From JACVRW01 sp963751835 (GTDB taxonomy: Bacteria > Actinomycetota > Thermoleophilia > Solirubrobacterales > Thermoleophilaceae), in contig CAVVWD010000003.1 in NCBI GenBank assembly GCA_963751835.1, forward strand, positions 41,622 through 105,621: a DNA stretch of 64,000 bases, written 5' to 3'. Position numbers and translations under genes: made by a program. Below, piece by piece: positions 1 to 7,787 of the stretch (the stretch's first letter is position 1; every line of letters begins with the position of its first letter). The notes beneath the pieces are model-generated. The model made no database searches and was not told where the DNA came from. It saw only the letters and a program-made list of their open reading frames with translations.

Positions 1-885
1 CCCATCTCCGGGCTAACGCGCGCGGCGCGCGAGGTCGCCCGTACGCGCGATCCCGACGTGCGGCTGCCAAAGCCGCTCGCCAACGACGAGGTGTCGGAGC
101 TCGCCTACACGCTCGAGGACATGCTGCGTGAGCTGAGCGCTGCGCGCGCCGAGACCGAGGCGACCCTGGAACGCCAGCGGGCCTTCGTGGCGGACGCCTC
201 GCATGAGCTGCGGACGCCGCTCACAAGCATCCTCGCCAACCTCGAGCTGCTCGAGTCCGAGCTCGACGGGGAGCAGAGCGAGATGGCGGAGTCCGCGCTG
301 CGCTCCTCGCGCCGCATGCGCCGTCTCGTGGCCGACCTGCTGCTCCTCGCGCGAGCCGACGCCGGCCGCAAGGCCCCGCGTGTAGCGATCGACCTCGCGG
401 CCGTGGCACGCGAAGCAGCCACGGAAGCGACGGCGCTCTCTGCCGACCATCCGGTTTCGATCGATGCTCCCGAGCCGGTCATGGTCGACGGCGTGGCCGA
501 CGATCTCCACCGGCTCGCCGGCAACCTCGTGGAGAACGCGTTCATCCACACACCCGCGGGCACCCCGGTCACGGTCTCGGTGCGCCGTGAGGCCGACCAG
601 GCCGTGCTCGAGGTCTCCGACCGCGGCCCAGGCGTGCCGCTGTCCATGCGCGAACGCGTGTTCGAGCGCTTTGCGCGCGGGGACAGCGATGCGGCGCCAA
701 GAGGCGGCAGCGGGCTCGGTCTCGCGATCGTTCGCGCGGTCGCAGACGCCCACGGCGGATCGGTCGAGCTTGGCGATGCGGAGGGCGGCGGGGCCCGCTT
801 CACCGTCACGCTCCCCGTGGCGACGGCGCGCTCCGATTTGCCCGCTAGCGTGTTGACGCGTAGAGAACCGATCCCGGATTCCTGA
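1..885 (+). CDS. sensor histidine kinase, C-terminal part
   Basis: Two-component sensor kinase whose 5' end lies outside the window; the frame is open from base 1. The visible part starts inside a HAMP linker (PISGLTRAAREVA). It is followed by the dimerisation/phosphoacceptor H-box (FVADASHELRTPLTSI, with the phosphorylated His) and the HATPase_c domain: N-box NLVENAFIHTP, G1 DRGPGVPL, F-box FERF and G2 GGSGLGLAIV. It would autophosphorylate at the membrane and pass phosphate to a response regulator, presumably encoded upstream. The stop is 13 bases before the next start, so the two genes may be cotranscribed. The input signal cannot be inferred. Confidence 0.93.
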   Translation, partial: PISGLTRAAREVARTRDPDVRLPKPLANDEVSELAYTLEDMLRELSAARAETEATLERQRAFVADASHELRTPLTSILANLELLESELDGEQSEMAESALRSSRRMRRLVADLLLLARADAGRKAPRVAIDLAAVAREAATEATALSADHPVSIDAPEPVMVDGVADDLHRLAGNLVENAFIHTPAGTPVTVSVRREADQAVLEVSDRGPGVPLSMRERVFERFARGDSDAAPRGGSGLGLAIVRAVADAHGGSVELGDAEGGGARFTVTLPVATARSDLPASVLTRREPIPDS

Positions 886-898
886 AGGAGCCTCCCCC

Positions 899-1648
899 GT
901 GCAGTCGCTTGTGCGCCGGCGCCCGTCGCCGGCCCTCGTCATATCGCTGATCGCGCTGTTCGTTTCGCTCTCGGGCGTCTCCTATGGCGTTGCGACAGGC
1001 TTCATCGACAGTCGCGAGCTCAAGAACAACGAGGTCCGCAGCATCGACATCCGCAACAACGAGGTCCGCACCCGCGATCTGCGTAACAACGAGGTACGCG
1101 GGCTCGACATCCGCAACAGCACCGTCCAGGGTCGCGACGTGGCGCTCAACACGCTCACGGGCGACGACGTCAACGAGTCCCGGCTCGGAAAGGTGCCGAG
1201 CGCGGCGGCCGCGGACACCGCAGCAAGCGCCACCACCGCCGGGAGCCTGAACGGGGTGCGGGTGCTGCCGATCAAGCACCGCAGCGCCAATGTGACGGGC
1301 CAGACGGTCTTCGATGCGGGCGGTCTTCAGCTTGTTGTCAGCTGTGCCGCGGGTGACGAGAACGTCGTGGCTCGGACGACGGTCGCCGGAGGCGAGATAG
1401 CGGTGACATCGGACGACGCCAACATTGCGGACGGGATGGCGACCGGCCTACTCCACAACACCAACGACACCTTCGACTCCGGTGAGGATTTCGCGCTCCT
1501 GGAACCCCCGGCTACCGCTGACGACCGCATCTACCAGCTCCACTACCTCGGCGGTGACGGCGCCAGCGTCACGGCGAACATCATCACCGACGACAGCCTG
1601 GGTGCGAACAACTGCATCGTGAGCGGGTACGCGGTCGTCGTCCCCTGA
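899..1648 (+). CDS. secreted or membrane-anchored repeat protein (NNEVR repeats)
   Basis: A 249-residue protein starting at GTG, with a GAAGGAG ribosome-binding site at 884-890. Residues about 10-35 form a hydrophobic segment (ALVISLIALFVSLSGV) typical of a signal peptide or anchor. Residues about 40-90 carry 10-11-residue degenerate repeats of the form ELKNNEVRSID, resembling pentapeptide-like beta-solenoid repeats. The remainder is Ala/Thr/Asp-rich with two Cys that could form a disulfide. I recognise the architecture from uncharacterised actinobacterial exported proteins but know no function. It may be cotranscribed with the kinase upstream and converges with rnj. Confidence 0.8.
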   Translation: MQSLVRRRPSPALVISLIALFVSLSGVSYGVATGFIDSRELKNNEVRSIDIRNNEVRTRDLRNNEVRGLDIRNSTVQGRDVALNTLTGDDVNESRLGKVPSAAAADTAASATTAGSLNGVRVLPIKHRSANVTGQTVFDAGGLQLVVSCAAGDENVVARTTVAGGEIAVTSDDANIADGMATGLLHNTNDTFDSGEDFALLEPPATADDRIYQLHYLGGDGASVTANIITDDSLGANNCIVSGYAVVVP

Positions 1649-1660
1649 GACAGGGCTGAG

Positions 1661-3325
1661 TCACACCTCAACGACCACAGGCAGGATCATCGGCCGGCGG
1701 CGCAGGCGCTCGTAGACGAACTCGGCGATGTCGTCGTGGAGGTGGTCCTGGAGCAGGTCGATCTCCCTGATCTCCTCGTCGGCAGAGCGGACAAGCGACT
1801 CTTCGACGGCGTCGCGGAGCTCCCCCACAAAGCCGTCGTCCTCCTCGAGGAACGGCACGCCGCGGAAGATCACCTCGGGCGGCACGACCGAGTGGCCGTC
1901 CTGCTCGGAGATCGTGGCGACGACGATGAAGATCCCGTCGGCCGACAGCATGCGCCGGTCGCGCAGGGCCACGTCCTCGATGTCGCCCACGTCGACGCCG
2001 TCCACGAAGATCATCCCGGCCTGCTCGCGCTCGCCGAAGCGCGCCCCCGTCGCGTCGATCTCGAGCGGCCGTCCGTTCTCGCCGCGGAAGATCGATGCGT
2101 CCGGTATCCCGACCGCCTCGGCGAGCTCGCCGTGCAGCCGCAGGCGCCGGTGGTCCCCGTGGATCGGCATCACGTACTCCGGCCTGGTGAGGTTGAGCAT
2201 CAGCTTCAGCTCCTCCGCGTAGCCGTGGCCCGACGCGTGAACGGGCACGTCCATGGCCGTGATCACGTTTGCGCCCAGCCGGTAGATGCGGTCGATCGTC
2301 TCGTTCACAGCGCGCTCGTTGCCCGGGATCGGCGTGGCGGAGAAGACGACGGTGTCGCCGTCGTGGAGCTCCACCTGTGGGTGGTCCCCGTGGGCCATGC
2401 GGCGCAAGGCGGAGAGCGGCTCGCCCTGGCTGCCCGTCGAGATCACGACGAGCTTGTGGTCCGGGAAATCCTCGATCTCGCGGGCCCCCACCAGCTGGCC
2501 CTCGGGCACCTCGATGTGGCCCAGCATCCGGCCGATGTTGATGTTCTTTCGCATGGAGCGGCCCACCAGCGAGACCTTGCGCCCCTGCTGTGCCGCGGCG
2601 TCGACCACCTGCTGCACCCGGTGGATGTTCGACGCGAAGCACGTGACGATGATCCGCCCGCGGCAGCGCGCGAAGACCTCCTCCAGCTTCGGGCCGACGG
2701 ACGACTCGGATGGCGACATCCCGGGCCGGTCGGCGTTGGTCGAGTCGCCGCAGAGGAGCAGGAGCCCCTCGCGGCCGAGCTCGGCGAGACGGGATACGTC
2801 CGCGGGCACGCCGTCCACGGGGGTCTGGTCGAACTTGTAGTCGCCCGTGACCAGCGTCGTGCCGAGCTCGCATGTCAGCGCCACCGCGAACGCGTCCGGA
2901 ATCGAGTGGGCCATCTTGACCATCTCGATCGAGAACGGCCCGGCCTCGAAGGTCTGGGTGGCCAGCACGTCCTCGACCGGCGCGTCCTTGAGCCGGTGCT
3001 CGTCGAGCTTCGAGCGCACCATCGCGGCGGTCAGCGGGCCACCGTAGACGGTCGGCACGCGGTCGAGCTCGCGCAGCACGAACGGCAGCGCGCCGACATG
3101 GTCCTCGTGGCCGTGGGTGAGCACGATCGCGTCGATGTCGTCGGCGCGGTCGCGCAGGTAGGTGAAGTCCGGCAGTACCAGGTCGATTCCGAGCTGGTCG
3201 GGCGCCGGGAACATGAGGCCCGTGTCGACCACCACGATCCGGCCGCCGTACTCGACGACGGTCATGTTCTTCCCGATCTCGCCGAGCCCGCCGAGCGGCA
3301 GGATCCGCAGCGCCTGTGGGCTCAA
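1661..3325 (-). CDS. rnj: ribonuclease J
   Basis: A metallo-beta-lactamase/beta-CASP ribonuclease (554 aa) for 5'-3' exonucleolytic and endonucleolytic mRNA decay and rRNA maturation in the cytoplasm. The N-terminus LPLGGLGEIGKNM and the metal motif LTHGHEDHVGALP are diagnostic; DVPVHASGHGY and MPIHGDHRRL carry later conserved His residues. The C-terminal domain runs to residue 554. Translation starts at TTG, which overlaps the dapA stop as TTGA (3322-3325), implying translational coupling to dapA. A dapA-rnj pairing is common in actinobacteria. Confidence 0.97.
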   Translation of the reverse strand: MSPQALRILPLGGLGEIGKNMTVVEYGGRIVVVDTGLMFPAPDQLGIDLVLPDFTYLRDRADDIDAIVLTHGHEDHVGALPFVLRELDRVPTVYGGPLTAAMVRSKLDEHRLKDAPVEDVLATQTFEAGPFSIEMVKMAHSIPDAFAVALTCELGTTLVTGDYKFDQTPVDGVPADVSRLAELGREGLLLLCGDSTNADRPGMSPSESSVGPKLEEVFARCRGRIIVTCFASNIHRVQQVVDAAAQQGRKVSLVGRSMRKNINIGRMLGHIEVPEGQLVGAREIEDFPDHKLVVISTGSQGEPLSALRRMAHGDHPQVELHDGDTVVFSATPIPGNERAVNETIDRIYRLGANVITAMDVPVHASGHGYAEELKLMLNLTRPEYVMPIHGDHRRLRLHGELAEAVGIPDASIFRGENGRPLEIDATGARFGEREQAGMIFVDGVDVGDIEDVALRDRRMLSADGIFIVVATISEQDGHSVVPPEVIFRGVPFLEEDDGFVGELRDAVEESLVRSADEEIREIDLLQDHLHDDIAEFVYERLRRRPMILPVVVEV

Positions 3326-4173
3326 ACCGCCGCGAGCAGGTTGTGGCGCTCGAGCCCGGCGCGGATCACGGCCTTCTCCTCCTCGTCCGCCTCGACGAGC
3401 GGCAAGCGCAGCCCGCCGACCGCGTGCCCGGCCATGTTCAGGGCTGCCTTGACCGGGATCGGGTTGGTCGTGACCGTGAGCGCCTCGTAGAGGTCCTTGA
3501 GCGAGTCGTGGATCTCGGCGCGCGCGTCGGGCTCGTCGATCATCCGGCGCATCTCCCGCCCGACGAGGTGCGAGGCCACCAGGATGCCGCCGGTGCCGCC
3601 CATGTCGAGCACCTTCGGCAGCACGTCGTCGTTGCCGGCGAGCAGGTCGAGCCCCTCGATCGGCGCCAGGTCCTCGTAGCGGGCCTGCTTGACGGCCCGC
3701 ACGTTGTCGATCTGGGCGAGCTCCGCGAGCACGTCGTTCGGCATGTCGAGCGCAGTGCGGCTCGGGATGTTGTAGAGGATGATGGGCTTGTCGGTGGCGG
3801 CTGCGACCGCCTCGTAGTGCGCCCGCAGGCCGCGCCGGTTCGGCTTCACGTAGTAGGGGGTGACCACGAGCATCGCGTCGACCCCGACGTCGCCCGCGCG
3901 CTCGGTCAGCTCGACGGTGTGGCGCGTGTCATAGGTGCCCGTACCCGCCACGATGGTGGCCTCGGATGGGGTCTCGCTCACAGCGAGCTTCCAGAGCCGC
4001 GCCTTCTCGTCGTCCGTCAGCGTGGCCGCCTCGCCGGTGCTGCCGGTGATGACCAGCCCGTCCGAGCCGTTCTCCAGCAGGTGCTGCATCAGCCGGACCG
4101 TCGCTTCCTCGTCGACGTCCCCGTTCGCGTCGAACGGCGTGACCATCGCAGTGAGGATGCCGCCGATGCTCAT
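3322..4173 (-). CDS. dapA: 4-hydroxy-tetrahydrodipicolinate synthase
   Basis: Class I aldolase of 283 aa that condenses pyruvate with aspartate semialdehyde, the first committed step of the diaminopimelate/lysine pathway. Family signatures are GLVITGSTGEAATLT near residue 40 (pyruvate binding), VVTPYYVKPN and IILYNIPSRT; the Schiff-base Lys is expected in VRAVKQARYED. It starts at ATG, divergent from the DUF3052 gene with a spacer of about 65 bases, and overlaps rnj by four bases. Its partner dapB lies 1.7 kb away in the neighbouring minus-strand operon. Confidence 0.97.
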   Translation of the reverse strand: MSIGGILTAMVTPFDANGDVDEEATVRLMQHLLENGSDGLVITGSTGEAATLTDDEKARLWKLAVSETPSEATIVAGTGTYDTRHTVELTERAGDVGVDAMLVVTPYYVKPNRRGLRAHYEAVAAATDKPIILYNIPSRTALDMPNDVLAELAQIDNVRAVKQARYEDLAPIEGLDLLAGNDDVLPKVLDMGGTGGILVASHLVGREMRRMIDEPDARAEIHDSLKDLYEALTVTTNPIPVKAALNMAGHAVGGLRLPLVEADEEEKAVIRAGLERHNLLAAV

Positions 4174-4240
4174 GGCGACGCACCTTAGCGCTCCAGCAGG
4201 CCTACCGGAACCTCCGCCGCAAATGGCAGAATTCGATGCG

Positions 4241-4672
4241 ATGGCAACGACGCAGGAACGTGACTACAGCCACCGGACCGCGGTCCAGAAGCTCGGCGTG
4301 GCACCCGACCAGCGGGTCGAGATCGCAGGCGACGTGGGCGCCGGCCTGCGCCGAGACGTCAAGGACGCGATCGGCCGCGGACTGGTCCGCTCGGGGAAGC
4401 TGGACGGCGCGATCGTGCTGGCCGAGTCCGAGGACGAGGCCAAGCAGCTGCTCGTCCGCTACCGCGCCCGCCTGCGTGACACCGGCTACCTGTGGATCAT
4501 CACCCGGAAACGGGGACACGAGAACTACCTCAACCAGATGGCTCTCGTCCCCCACGCCAAGCGCCTGGGCCTGATCGACAACAAGACCTGCTCGATCGAC
4601 GACGAGCGCTCGGGGATCCGCTTCGTGGTGCCCCGCGCCCTCCGCCGCGGCGACGGCGACGGGGTGGACTGA
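4241..4672 (+). CDS. DUF3052 family protein
   Basis: A small cytoplasmic protein of about 143 aa that matches the DUF3052 pattern: an N-terminal VQKLGVAPDQRVEI motif, a helical middle part with DGAIVLAESEDEAKQLL, and YLWIITRKRGHENYL. The family is common in actinobacteria and has no firm biochemical role known to me. Two in-frame ATG codons are possible, at 4223 and 4241. I chose 4241 because it leaves the usual short lead before the conserved block; neither has a clear Shine-Dalgarno. It is divergent from dapA and convergent with the VKOR gene. Confidence 0.85.
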   Translation: MATTQERDYSHRTAVQKLGVAPDQRVEIAGDVGAGLRRDVKDAIGRGLVRSGKLDGAIVLAESEDEAKQLLVRYRARLRDTGYLWIITRKRGHENYLNQMALVPHAKRLGLIDNKTCSIDDERSGIRFVVPRALRRGDGDGVD

Positions 4673-4680
4673 CCGGGCGC

Positions 4681-5106
4681 CTACGGGAGCCCGGCGTCCC
4701 CGACCACAACGAGCCGCCACGCCGTCGTCACCGCCAGCACCGTCATCAGCACGGCGCTCACCACGCACCACTGGCAGATGGCATCGATCTCGAACAGCTC
4801 CACCCAGGTCAGGTAGACGCTGAAGCCGAAGCCCACCAGCGCGAGTAGCGCGCCGCTCACGCGTCCCGCGTCGCCGGGCACCCAGAGCGACGCGAGGATC
4901 AGGCCGTAGCCGCCGAGTCCGAGCACGGCAACCGGGATTCCGGCGAGCTCCGCGTAGTCAGAGCTCTGGACCTTCTCGCAGCCCCCGCCGCCGCCCACGC
5001 AGAGCGGCTCGAGCTCCGCGTAGTGGACGTAGGTGAGGTAGCCCGCCACCGCCAGGCCGAGCACGCAGATCAGCGCGGTCGCCAGGCGCAGCCGGCGCTC
5101 GGTCAT
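4681..5106 (-). CDS. vitamin K epoxide reductase (VKOR) family membrane protein
   Basis: A four-helix integral membrane quinone-linked thiol oxidase (141 aa). The loop cysteines C36 and C43, the conserved Ser/Asp after them (SSDYAELAGIP) and the CQWC redox pair at residues 111-114 are all present. In bacteria lacking DsbB, VKOR reoxidises a DsbA-like partner and passes electrons to menaquinone. The gene directly upstream encodes exactly such a membrane-anchored DsbA-like protein and overlaps it as ATGA (5103-5106), so together they form an oxidative protein-folding pair. Confidence 0.95.
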   Translation of the reverse strand: MTERRLRLATALICVLGLAVAGYLTYVHYAELEPLCVGGGGGCEKVQSSDYAELAGIPVAVLGLGGYGLILASLWVPGDAGRVSGALLALVGFGFSVYLTWVELFEIDAICQWCVVSAVLMTVLAVTTAWRLVVVGDAGLP

Positions 5107-5834
5107 TCGGCGCCGAGCGCCTCGTCGAGCTGCGCCGTAACGGTCGCCGCGTCAAGCGACGGGACCTCGAAGGGCTCCGGCCGGCCGTCACCCCGCTGGA
5201 GGTAGAACGAGGGCGTTCCCTCCACGCCGAGCCGGCTCGACTGGCGCTGCGCCTGGCGGATCAGCCGCTGCGCGGCTGGGGTGTTCAGGTCCTGCCGGAG
5301 CTGATCGACGTCGAGGCCCGGCGTGGCCCGCGCCAGCCGGCGCAGGAACGCGTCGGTGGCGTAGCCGGAGTTCTCGGGCCCCTGGTTGCGGAAGAAGAGC
5401 TCGCTGAACTCCCAGAGGTGGTTCTGCAGCGCCGCGGCGGCCGCCGCCTCGGCGCCGCGCTCGGAGTCCGGGCCGAGGAATGCGAGCAGGCGCAGCTCGA
5501 GGCGGAGGCGGCCGTCCCGCACAAAGCGGTCAACGACACTCGGCAGCGCCTGCACCGCGAACTCCGCACAGAACGGGCACTGCAGGTCGGCGAACTCGAT
5601 CAGGGTCGCGGGAGCGTCCGGATCTCCGAGCGCCACCTCGTCCTGGGGAATGCCGGCAAACTGCCGCTCGACCTCCTCCGTCTGGGTCGCCTGCGGCCGA
5701 CCGCCGCCGGCAGGCGGCTCCTCCTCATCCTCCGCCCCGCCCTGGCTCACAGCGATCGCCACGACCACCACCACGATGGCGGCAAGCAGGACCCCGCCGA
5801 GCAGGAGCAGGCGCCTGTTGCGCTGCGAGCTCAC
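5103..5834 (-). CDS. membrane-anchored DsbA-like thiol:disulfide oxidoreductase
   Basis: A 243-residue protein with one N-terminal transmembrane anchor (residues about 8-30, LLLLGGVLLAAIVVVVVAIA), an acidic Pro-rich linker and a thioredoxin-fold domain with the active site CPFC at residues 86-89 (FADLQCPFCAEF). A cis-Pro loop is seen in VEGTPSFYLQ. The likely role is introducing disulfides into exported proteins, with the adjacent VKOR as its reoxidase. Only 12 bases separate it from dapB, so it probably shares the dapB transcript. Confidence 0.93.
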   Translation of the reverse strand: MSSQRNRRLLLLGGVLLAAIVVVVVAIAVSQGGAEDEEEPPAGGGRPQATQTEEVERQFAGIPQDEVALGDPDAPATLIEFADLQCPFCAEFAVQALPSVVDRFVRDGRLRLELRLLAFLGPDSERGAEAAAAAALQNHLWEFSELFFRNQGPENSGYATDAFLRRLARATPGLDVDQLRQDLNTPAAQRLIRQAQRQSSRLGVEGTPSFYLQRGDGRPEPFEVPSLDAATVTAQLDEALGAE

Positions 5835-5846
5835 CGTGACCGCAGG

Positions 5847-6503
5847 CTAGAGCAGGTGCTCTAGTCCGACCGTCGGCGAGCGCTCGAGCGACTCGACCTT
5901 GCGCACGGCGAGCAGCACGCCCGGCATGAACGACTCGCGCGCGAGCGAGTCGTGGCGGATCGTCAGCGTCTGGCCGAGCCCGCCGAAGATGACCTCGTGG
6001 TGGGCGACGAGACCCGGGAGGCGAACGGAGTGGATCGGCTCGTGTACGTTTCCGCCCGCGTCACGGACGAGGTCCGCCGTCCGCGCCGCGGTGCCCGACG
6101 GGGCGTCGAGCTTGCGGTCGTGGTGCAGCTCGATGATCTCGCACTCGGGCATGTACTTCGCCGCCTCTTGAGCGAACTGCATCATCAATACCGCCCCGAT
6201 CGCGAAGTTGGGGGCCACGAACAGGTTGGCGCTGCCGGCTCCCTCGAGCTCGGAGAAGTCGGCGCCCGTTGTACCCACCACGCAGTGGACGCCGGCCTCC
6301 ACGCAGGCGCGGGCGTTTTCGACCGCGGCGTCGGGCGTCGAGAAGTCGACGACCACGTCGGCGTCGCCGAGCACGTCGGTGAGCGCCACGCCCAGCAGCG
6401 GGTCCGCGCGCCCGACTAGTGCCATGTCGTCCGCGCCCTCGACCGCCTCGCATACCGTCTCACCCATGCGCCCGGCGGCGCCGGAGACGGCTACGTTGAT
6501 CAC
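5847..6503 (-). CDS. dapB: 4-hydroxy-tetrahydrodipicolinate reductase
   Basis: Reduces the DapA product with NAD(P)H in lysine/diaminopimelate synthesis. The Rossmann motif VAVSGAAGRMGETV is at the N-terminus, VVDFSTPDAAVEN follows, and the substrate site EIIELHHDRKLDAPSGTA contains the catalytic His and Lys. At 218 aa it is shorter than the usual 240-270, mainly through a compact N-terminal cofactor domain (a segment around residues 30-45 is lacking). The start overlaps the peptidase stop as ATGA (6500-6503). Confidence 0.95.
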   Translation of the reverse strand: MINVAVSGAAGRMGETVCEAVEGADDMALVGRADPLLGVALTDVLGDADVVVDFSTPDAAVENARACVEAGVHCVVGTTGADFSELEGAGSANLFVAPNFAIGAVLMMQFAQEAAKYMPECEIIELHHDRKLDAPSGTAARTADLVRDAGGNVHEPIHSVRLPGLVAHHEVIFGGLGQTLTIRHDSLARESFMPGVLLAVRKVESLERSPTVGLEHLL

Positions 6504-7780
6504 GCCGCCTGCGCGAGGGCCGGGCTGACGGCCTCGAGTGCCGAGCGGAAGCGGGTCTCGCTCCCCCCCACGCCCGCAGCGGACATGCGCGCCGGCTCCC
6601 AGAGCTCGCGAGCGAGCGCGTTCACGTCCTCGAGCCTGACCGCGTCGAGCGCTGCGAGCACCTCGTCCAGGGTCAGGAGCGGTACGTCCATCAGCACCGA
6701 GCTGCCGAGCCGGTTCATGCGCGTAAGCGTCGACTCCATCGAGAGCACCGTGCGGCCCTTGACGTTCTCGCGGGCGCGCTCGAGCTCCTCCTCGCTCACA
6801 CCGTCCGCCTGGAGCCGCTGCAGCTCGGCGCCGATCACCTCGACGGCCTCGGTCACGTTGTCAGGCCGCGTGCCCACGTACACCGCGACCTGGCCGCTGT
6901 CGCAGTAGTGGCTCGCGTAGGAGTAGACCGAATAGGCCAGGCCGCGCTTCTCGCGTACCTCCTGGAATAGGCGCGACGACGTCGAGCCGCCCAGGATGGT
7001 GTCGAGGATTCGCAGGGCGAACCTGCGCTCGTCGGCGCGCGGGATCCCCGGGCCGCCGAGACACAGGTGGTACTGCTCGGTCTCCTTCTCGAAGAAGCGC
7101 AGCACGGGCGCCATGCCGTTCGGCGAGCTCACCGCGGCGGGCCGCTCCGCCGTGTCGCCGACGACTCCCTCGACGAGCGCGACGATGCGCTCGTGCTCGA
7201 GGTTGCCCGCGGCGGCAACCACCATGTTCCCCGGCACGTAGCGGCCGTCGTGCCAGGCCGCGATCTCGGGCACCGGCACCGAGGAGACGACGTCGGCTCG
7301 GCCGATGATCGGCCGGCCGAGCGGATGGTCTCCGAAGATCGCGCCCGCGAGCACGTCGTGGACCTTGTCCTGGGGCTCGTCCTCGTACATCGCGATCTCC
7401 TCGATCACCACCTGGCGCTCGGAGTCGATGTCGGGGTACGCGGGCCGCAGGACCATGTCCTGCAGCACGTCGAAGGCGCGCTCCAAATGGCCGTCGAGGA
7501 AGCGCGAGTACACGGAGGTCGTCTCCTTGCCCGTGCCGGCGTTGACCTCCGCCCCCATCGCGTCGAACGCCTCGTCGATCTCCCGCGAGGAGAAGCGGTC
7601 GGTGCCCTTGAAGAGCAGGTGCTCGAGGAAGTGCGAAATCCCCGCCTGCTCATGGCCCTCATCGCGGGAGCCGGTCCGCACCGAGAACCCCAGCGCGATC
7701 GAGCGGACCGAGGGCATCGCCTCGGTCACGACCCGGACGCCCGAGTCGAGGGTGGTGAGCTGGGCCGGCTGCGTGCTCAA
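6500..7780 (-). CDS. M16 family zinc peptidase
   Basis: An insulinase/processing-peptidase-like protein of 426 aa with the inverted zinc motif HFLEH (SHFLEHLLFKGT), the downstream Glu in the EEIAMYEDEP region, and the second M16 half with GLAYSVYSYASHY. Family members act as dimers or clamshells that degrade peptides. The open frame runs back into pnp, but the match to the family begins at LTTLDSGVRVV. The nearest start is TTG at 7780, eight bases after the pnp stop. A pnp-M16-dapB order is widespread in Gram-positive bacteria. Confidence 0.93.
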   Translation of the reverse strand: MSTQPAQLTTLDSGVRVVTEAMPSVRSIALGFSVRTGSRDEGHEQAGISHFLEHLLFKGTDRFSSREIDEAFDAMGAEVNAGTGKETTSVYSRFLDGHLERAFDVLQDMVLRPAYPDIDSERQVVIEEIAMYEDEPQDKVHDVLAGAIFGDHPLGRPIIGRADVVSSVPVPEIAAWHDGRYVPGNMVVAAAGNLEHERIVALVEGVVGDTAERPAAVSSPNGMAPVLRFFEKETEQYHLCLGGPGIPRADERRFALRILDTILGGSTSSRLFQEVREKRGLAYSVYSYASHYCDSGQVAVYVGTRPDNVTEAVEVIGAELQRLQADGVSEEELERARENVKGRTVLSMESTLTRMNRLGSSVLMDVPLLTLDEVLAALDAVRLEDVNALARELWEPARMSAAGVGGSETRFRSALEAVSPALAQAA

Positions 7781-7787
7781 CGCGTGG

